A DNA stretch of 64,000 nucleotides from JAIKWW01 sp052169645 (lineage in GTDB: Bacteria > Bacillota > Clostridia > Peptostreptococcales > Anaerovoracaceae). This document shows positions 61,169 through 64,000 of the stretch, piece by piece (the stretch's first letter is position 1; the number at the start of each line of letters is the position of its first letter). Below the pieces are notes generated by a model, which saw only the letters and a list, made by a program, of their open reading frames with translations, ran no database searches and was not told the origin of the DNA. Location: assembly GCA_052169645.1 (NCBI GenBank), contig JBQNCA010000001.1, positions 119,670-183,669 on the forward strand, in the 5' to 3' direction. Both the position numbers and the translations under genes were made by a program.

Positions 61169-61798
61169 ATGAAAAAATATTTATACAGAATAAGAAGATA
61201 TATAATATTTATCTTTCAGGTCATATTTATAGAAAAACCGAAAGGACTTGATTTTACAATGTTTGACACAGCAGCACTTCAAAAGAACGGTGGAAAATTT
61301 CACGGATACAGCAAGACCGGAGAAAAGCATCTGCGTGAAATTTTCTCTCTTATAACAAAAGAAACCGCACCTGAAGCCTTGAGCATAATAGATGTCGGCT
61401 GCGGCAAGGGTGTGGTTTTAAAAGAGGCGGCGGCATACAACTTTGCCCGTATAGGAGGAGTTGAGCTTATGCCCGATATAGCCGAAACAGCGTATAAAAA
61501 TATGCGTATCCTGAATTTGGAAAACAGAGTGGAGCTGCGCTGTGCCGATGCGACGGACTTTGACGGATACGGGGCTTATAATGTATTCTTTTTCTTCAAT
61601 CCGTTCAGCAGGGAAATCTTTGAAAATGTAATCGCTAAAATTTCAGAAGCAGTTAACGGTAGAGAAATTTGCATAATCTATCATCATCCGCTGTTTGCCG
61701 ATGTCCTTGAAACTTTTGAAATGGTGAGAACGAATGTGTTGTTTGATGAATTGAAGCAATATGAAACCTATATTTACAGAGGGCATTTGCTCAGGTGA
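61169..61798 (+). CDS. Class I SAM-dependent methyltransferase
   Basis: 209 residues. The SAM motif is IIDVGCGKGVVL (about 73-84), the acidic residue is in GGVELMPD, and FFFFNPFS stands in the motif IV position. The N-terminus is hydrophobic and basic. The substrate is not deducible. Its end overlaps the convergent DUF218 gene by 8 bp. Confidence 0.82.
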   Translation: MKKYLYRIRRYIIFIFQVIFIEKPKGLDFTMFDTAALQKNGGKFHGYSKTGEKHLREIFSLITKETAPEALSIIDVGCGKGVVLKEAAAYNFARIGGVELMPDIAETAYKNMRILNLENRVELRCADATDFDGYGAYNVFFFFNPFSREIFENVIAKISEAVNGREICIIYHHPLFADVLETFEMVRTNVLFDELKQYETYIYRGHLLR

Positions 61799-62555
61799 TA
61801 TTACCGTCGCCTTCCAGAGATATAGGATCTCCCAGATATTTCGGAAGAGGCTTCAGAATACATGTTATAAAATCTTTATTGCGGGCGGCAAATTCTCTGA
61901 GATCGCGAAAAAATTGCCCCGCATAGCGTTCATCAAGTGCAGCTGCTCCGCATGCCTGTATATGTAATTTATCGGCGATATAGAGGGCTCTGTAAAGGTG
62001 GTAACGCTGAGTTACGATTACTACCCTGTCCGCACCGAATATTTCCTTGAGGCGATACATGCTTTCATAGGTTGAAAAACCCGCATGATCTGAGAAGATA
62101 TCTTCAGAGGGGACACCTGCATTTATTGCATACAGCTTCATCGCAGCCACCTCATTATAGCCTGCGGTGCCGTTATCACCGCTCATAAGCAGCTTGGGAG
62201 CGATTCCCGAATTATAAAGCTCTATGCCCCTGTCAAGTCTGTCCTTCAACATTGTGCTCGGAGTGCCGTCGGGATGCACGGATGCTCCGAGTATCAGAAT
62301 ACAATCAGCTTCTCCGAACGCCGAAGCTACCGAGTTCGCTTCTACGATATGCTTGCGTGTTGAATTGAGCATGTGAATATTGATAGCAGCTGTGGCGGAG
62401 ATTGCAACAATTATAAGAATTAATGCTGCCGTAATCAGCCTTTTCATAAATGAGAGGACAGGAAATTTCCTGCCCTTTTTAATTTTGCCCGAATTTTTAT
62501 TTTTTGACTTATCCGATTTCAGTTCGGATGAAGCTGAAGAATTTTTTTTGTTCAT
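61791..62555 (-). CDS. YdcF/SanA-like DUF218 membrane protein
   Basis: 254 residues. A lysine/serine-rich N-terminus (1-35), one membrane segment (about 38-60) and an external DUF218 domain (about 84-235) with ILGASVHPDGTPS, SGDNGTAGYNEV and VTQRYHLYRALY, the conserved polar motifs of the family. SanA/YdcF proteins are linked to envelope barrier and murein metabolism. Transcribed in the same direction as the deacetylase gene 73 nt upstream. Confidence 0.85.
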   Translation of the reverse strand: MNKKNSSASSELKSDKSKNKNSGKIKKGRKFPVLSFMKRLITAALILIIVAISATAAINIHMLNSTRKHIVEANSVASAFGEADCILILGASVHPDGTPSTMLKDRLDRGIELYNSGIAPKLLMSGDNGTAGYNEVAAMKLYAINAGVPSEDIFSDHAGFSTYESMYRLKEIFGADRVVIVTQRYHLYRALYIADKLHIQACGAAALDERYAGQFFRDLREFAARNKDFITCILKPLPKYLGDPISLEGDGNIT

Positions 62556-62628
62556 CTAAATACCTGCTCGACAGTTTTAAAAGCTGTTTGAGAAGCATTC
62601 ATCAATAAATACGGTTTATTTGAAGATG

Positions 62629-63852
62629 CTAATTGTTTATAGGGTGATGTATAGGCGTCATTCCTTCCGGAATGGATGCGAAAGTATAGCCGTTGGCATT
62701 GCCGTAATCTATGATGCGTTGAAGTGCTGCCGTTGTCGCAGCTTTTGCACCCGAATCATGCATCAGAACCACATTTGCCCTGCCGGGTTTCAAACCGTTT
62801 ATAACATTTGCAGCTATAGCGTCAGAGGACAAAGGTGTGCTTGCGGCATCTCCCGATGAAACGTTCCAATCCATATAGCTGTAACCGGCAGCTTCCACCA
62901 TACCTGAAAGCTGTGTCATTATGCCGGCACAGTAACGCCTGCTGACAGTGTTTGAACTTCCGCCGGGGAAGCGGAAGGTGTATGCCGCATAACCGGTATC
63001 GTTATAGAGCTTATCTCTGAGCTTTAAAAAATTGTCCATTGCCACATCCGGAGATGTATAAATTTGTGAATAATCGTGTGAATATCCGTGAATGCCTACT
63101 GTATGTCCGTCAGACAATTCTCTTTTTACAATCGGAAGCAGCTCGGGGCTGTAATTCAGAATATAGAAAGTAGCAGGGATACCGTTCTTTTTCAGTATAT
63201 CCAAATCCTGAGCAGTTACGCTTGAACTCGGACCGTCGTCAAAAGTCAGATAGATTACGCTTTCGTCCTGCGCAGGTCTTTTCTTTACGACGACTTTTCT
63301 CTCTGCTTCCGCAATATTTCCGGAGCTGTCGGAAACGCTGTATTTGAGAAGATAATCACCTTCGGTGCTGTTATCGATTTCACCCGTAACAGTTACCTTT
63401 GAGCTCAAATCCCCCTCATAGCTGTCTATCGCACTATAGCCGGGTTCTATGAATCCGTCTCCGAGAAAAATGTTAACGGATGAAGCTCCGTTCAATGTCA
63501 ATACGGGAGCCGCAGTATCGGCTACAGTCACTGTTCGAGTTTTGCTGAAGGTTCTCATAAGGTATTTCAAACTGTAAGTGATTTTGTAATCGCCGATTTT
63601 ATTGACGTCAACATGACCTTTTGAATAAAGAAGATCGCTGATATCCTTACCGTTGAATACAGCTGTTGCGCCCGGATCGGAGAATTCACTCCCGGGTTCG
63701 ACAGTCATCTGCTGCTCTCCGTTCAGAATGATTTTCGGTTTAATGGAAAGAAACAGCACCAATGCGCTTGCAAGAACTGCGATAAACAGAACGATGATTA
63801 TAATCTTTCCTTTTTGTTGTGTGTTTTTATCGGGTTGACTTTCATTTCCCAT
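62629..63852 (-). CDS. Polysaccharide deacetylase with Ig-like domains
   Basis: 407 residues from ATG 63852 (AAGGAGC upstream); a 12-residue longer start is rejected. One membrane anchor (about 16-36), two DUF5011-type Ig-like domains (about 45-190), then a NodB deacetylase domain (about 198-400). Motif 1 is TFDDGP, motif 2 is HGYSHDYS, motif 3 is FRFPGG, and VVLMHDSG is motif 5. It presumably deacetylates N-acetylglucosamine in wall peptidoglycan or polymer. Confidence 0.9.
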   Translation of the reverse strand: MGNESQPDKNTQQKGKIIIIVLFIAVLASALVLFLSIKPKIILNGEQQMTVEPGSEFSDPGATAVFNGKDISDLLYSKGHVDVNKIGDYKITYSLKYLMRTFSKTRTVTVADTAAPVLTLNGASSVNIFLGDGFIEPGYSAIDSYEGDLSSKVTVTGEIDNSTEGDYLLKYSVSDSSGNIAEAERKVVVKKRPAQDESVIYLTFDDGPSSSVTAQDLDILKKNGIPATFYILNYSPELLPIVKRELSDGHTVGIHGYSHDYSQIYTSPDVAMDNFLKLRDKLYNDTGYAAYTFRFPGGSSNTVSRRYCAGIMTQLSGMVEAAGYSYMDWNVSSGDAASTPLSSDAIAANVINGLKPGRANVVLMHDSGAKAATTAALQRIIDYGNANGYTFASIPEGMTPIHHPINN

Positions 63853-63888
63853 GTTAAAGCTCCTTATAATGTTTATGAATAAAATCAA

Positions 63889-64000
63889 AGATCTTTTCAG
63901 CCTGTATTATATAAATAATATCAATTGCAGAGCATAAAGTAAACTGCCGCTGAAGGCAAAGATTAAAATATTATAAATGTTTAAGCATTCGTAACATTGA
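63889..64000. other. Window end, no gene seen
   Basis: The last 112 bases are AT-rich and hold no supported gene. Confidence 0.5.

Noticed and set aside
61761..61967. Plus-strand open frame over the DUF218 gene end
   Set aside because: Antisense shadow; cysteine-rich composition without a recognisable motif.
1..64000. CRISPR arrays, rRNA genes, insertion sequences
   Set aside because: No regularly spaced repeats, no rRNA-like segments and no transposase genes were seen in the window.

Overview
The window reads as chromosomal DNA of a low-to-moderate GC Gram-positive anaerobe, most likely a member of class Clostridia (Bacillota). This rests on gene content: WalRK, RNase M5 beside rsmA, FabK/FabT-type fatty acid synthesis, a sensory [FeFe]-hydrogenase-like protein paired with a SpoIIE phosphatase, SLH and copper-amine-oxidase-like stalk domain surface proteins, and a two-gene minimal SUF (SMS) system. 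Promoters are classical sigma-A type with 16-18 nt spacers, and ribosome binding sites are strong GGAGG. I cannot name the genus; a family of the Anaerovoracaceae kind is a guess.

Layout. 1-5.6 kb: the end of a G5/M23 endopeptidase, then walR-walK, a DivIC/FtsB-like septum protein, rnmV and rsmA. 5.9-18.9 kb: a surface-protein region holding a degenerate ATPase-like protein, a 1048-residue SLH protein, and four stalk-domain proteins. The first of these (12.1 kb) has tandem promoters and a long structured leader, as expected for a very highly expressed S-layer-like protein. An AT-rich two-gene AAA ATPase/RloB cassette (AbiL/RloAB-type phage defence) sits inside this region. 19-23.5 kb: a membrane protein, a PIN-toxin pseudogene, a small orphan protein with a palindrome over its -10 box, and an OmpR/VanR-type two-component system. 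23.9-30.6 kb: a fatty acid operon fabK-fabD-fabG-fabF-fabZ-fabT followed by ddl and a DUF1934 gene; a consensus promoter with a FabT-like palindrome just downstream of the start site suggests autoregulation. 30.6-34.5 kb: potABCD polyamine transporter. 34.5-37.4 kb: GspF/PilC protein plus four pseudopilin-like genes with no ATPase nearby. 37.5-41.4 kb: a transglutaminase lipoprotein, a SARP-type regulator with a degenerate GGDEF-like tail, and two paralogous WQGE-motif proteins.

41.8-45.9 kb: SMS Fe-S assembly genes with a zinc-ribbon gene overlapping them, an N-terminally broken integrase beside tRNA-Arg(CCT), and a cvpA gene interrupted by an in-frame TGA. 46-52.7 kb: HydS-like sensor plus SpoIIE phosphatase, an Lrp/AsnC regulator, tadA, an Ig-like membrane protein and glnS. 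52.7-60.9 kb: the most interesting block. Two membrane kinase-like proteins lacking a recognisable phosphoacceptor His, and a LuxR-type response regulator, are followed by a YdjI/YdjG/YdjH-like (SPFH, zinc ribbon, TPM) envelope-stress module without PspA, then an orphan receiver with Glu in place of the phosphoacceptor Asp, then a lipoprotein. Near-identical palindromes (CCTACA-NN-TGTAGG) lie upstream of both the SPFH gene and the orphan receiver, at exactly the same distance from the -10 box. This points to a dedicated regulon driven by the response regulator. 61-64 kb: a methyltransferase, a DUF218/YdcF protein and an Ig-fused polysaccharide deacetylase.

All calls come from reading the sequence and the translations; no database search was run.
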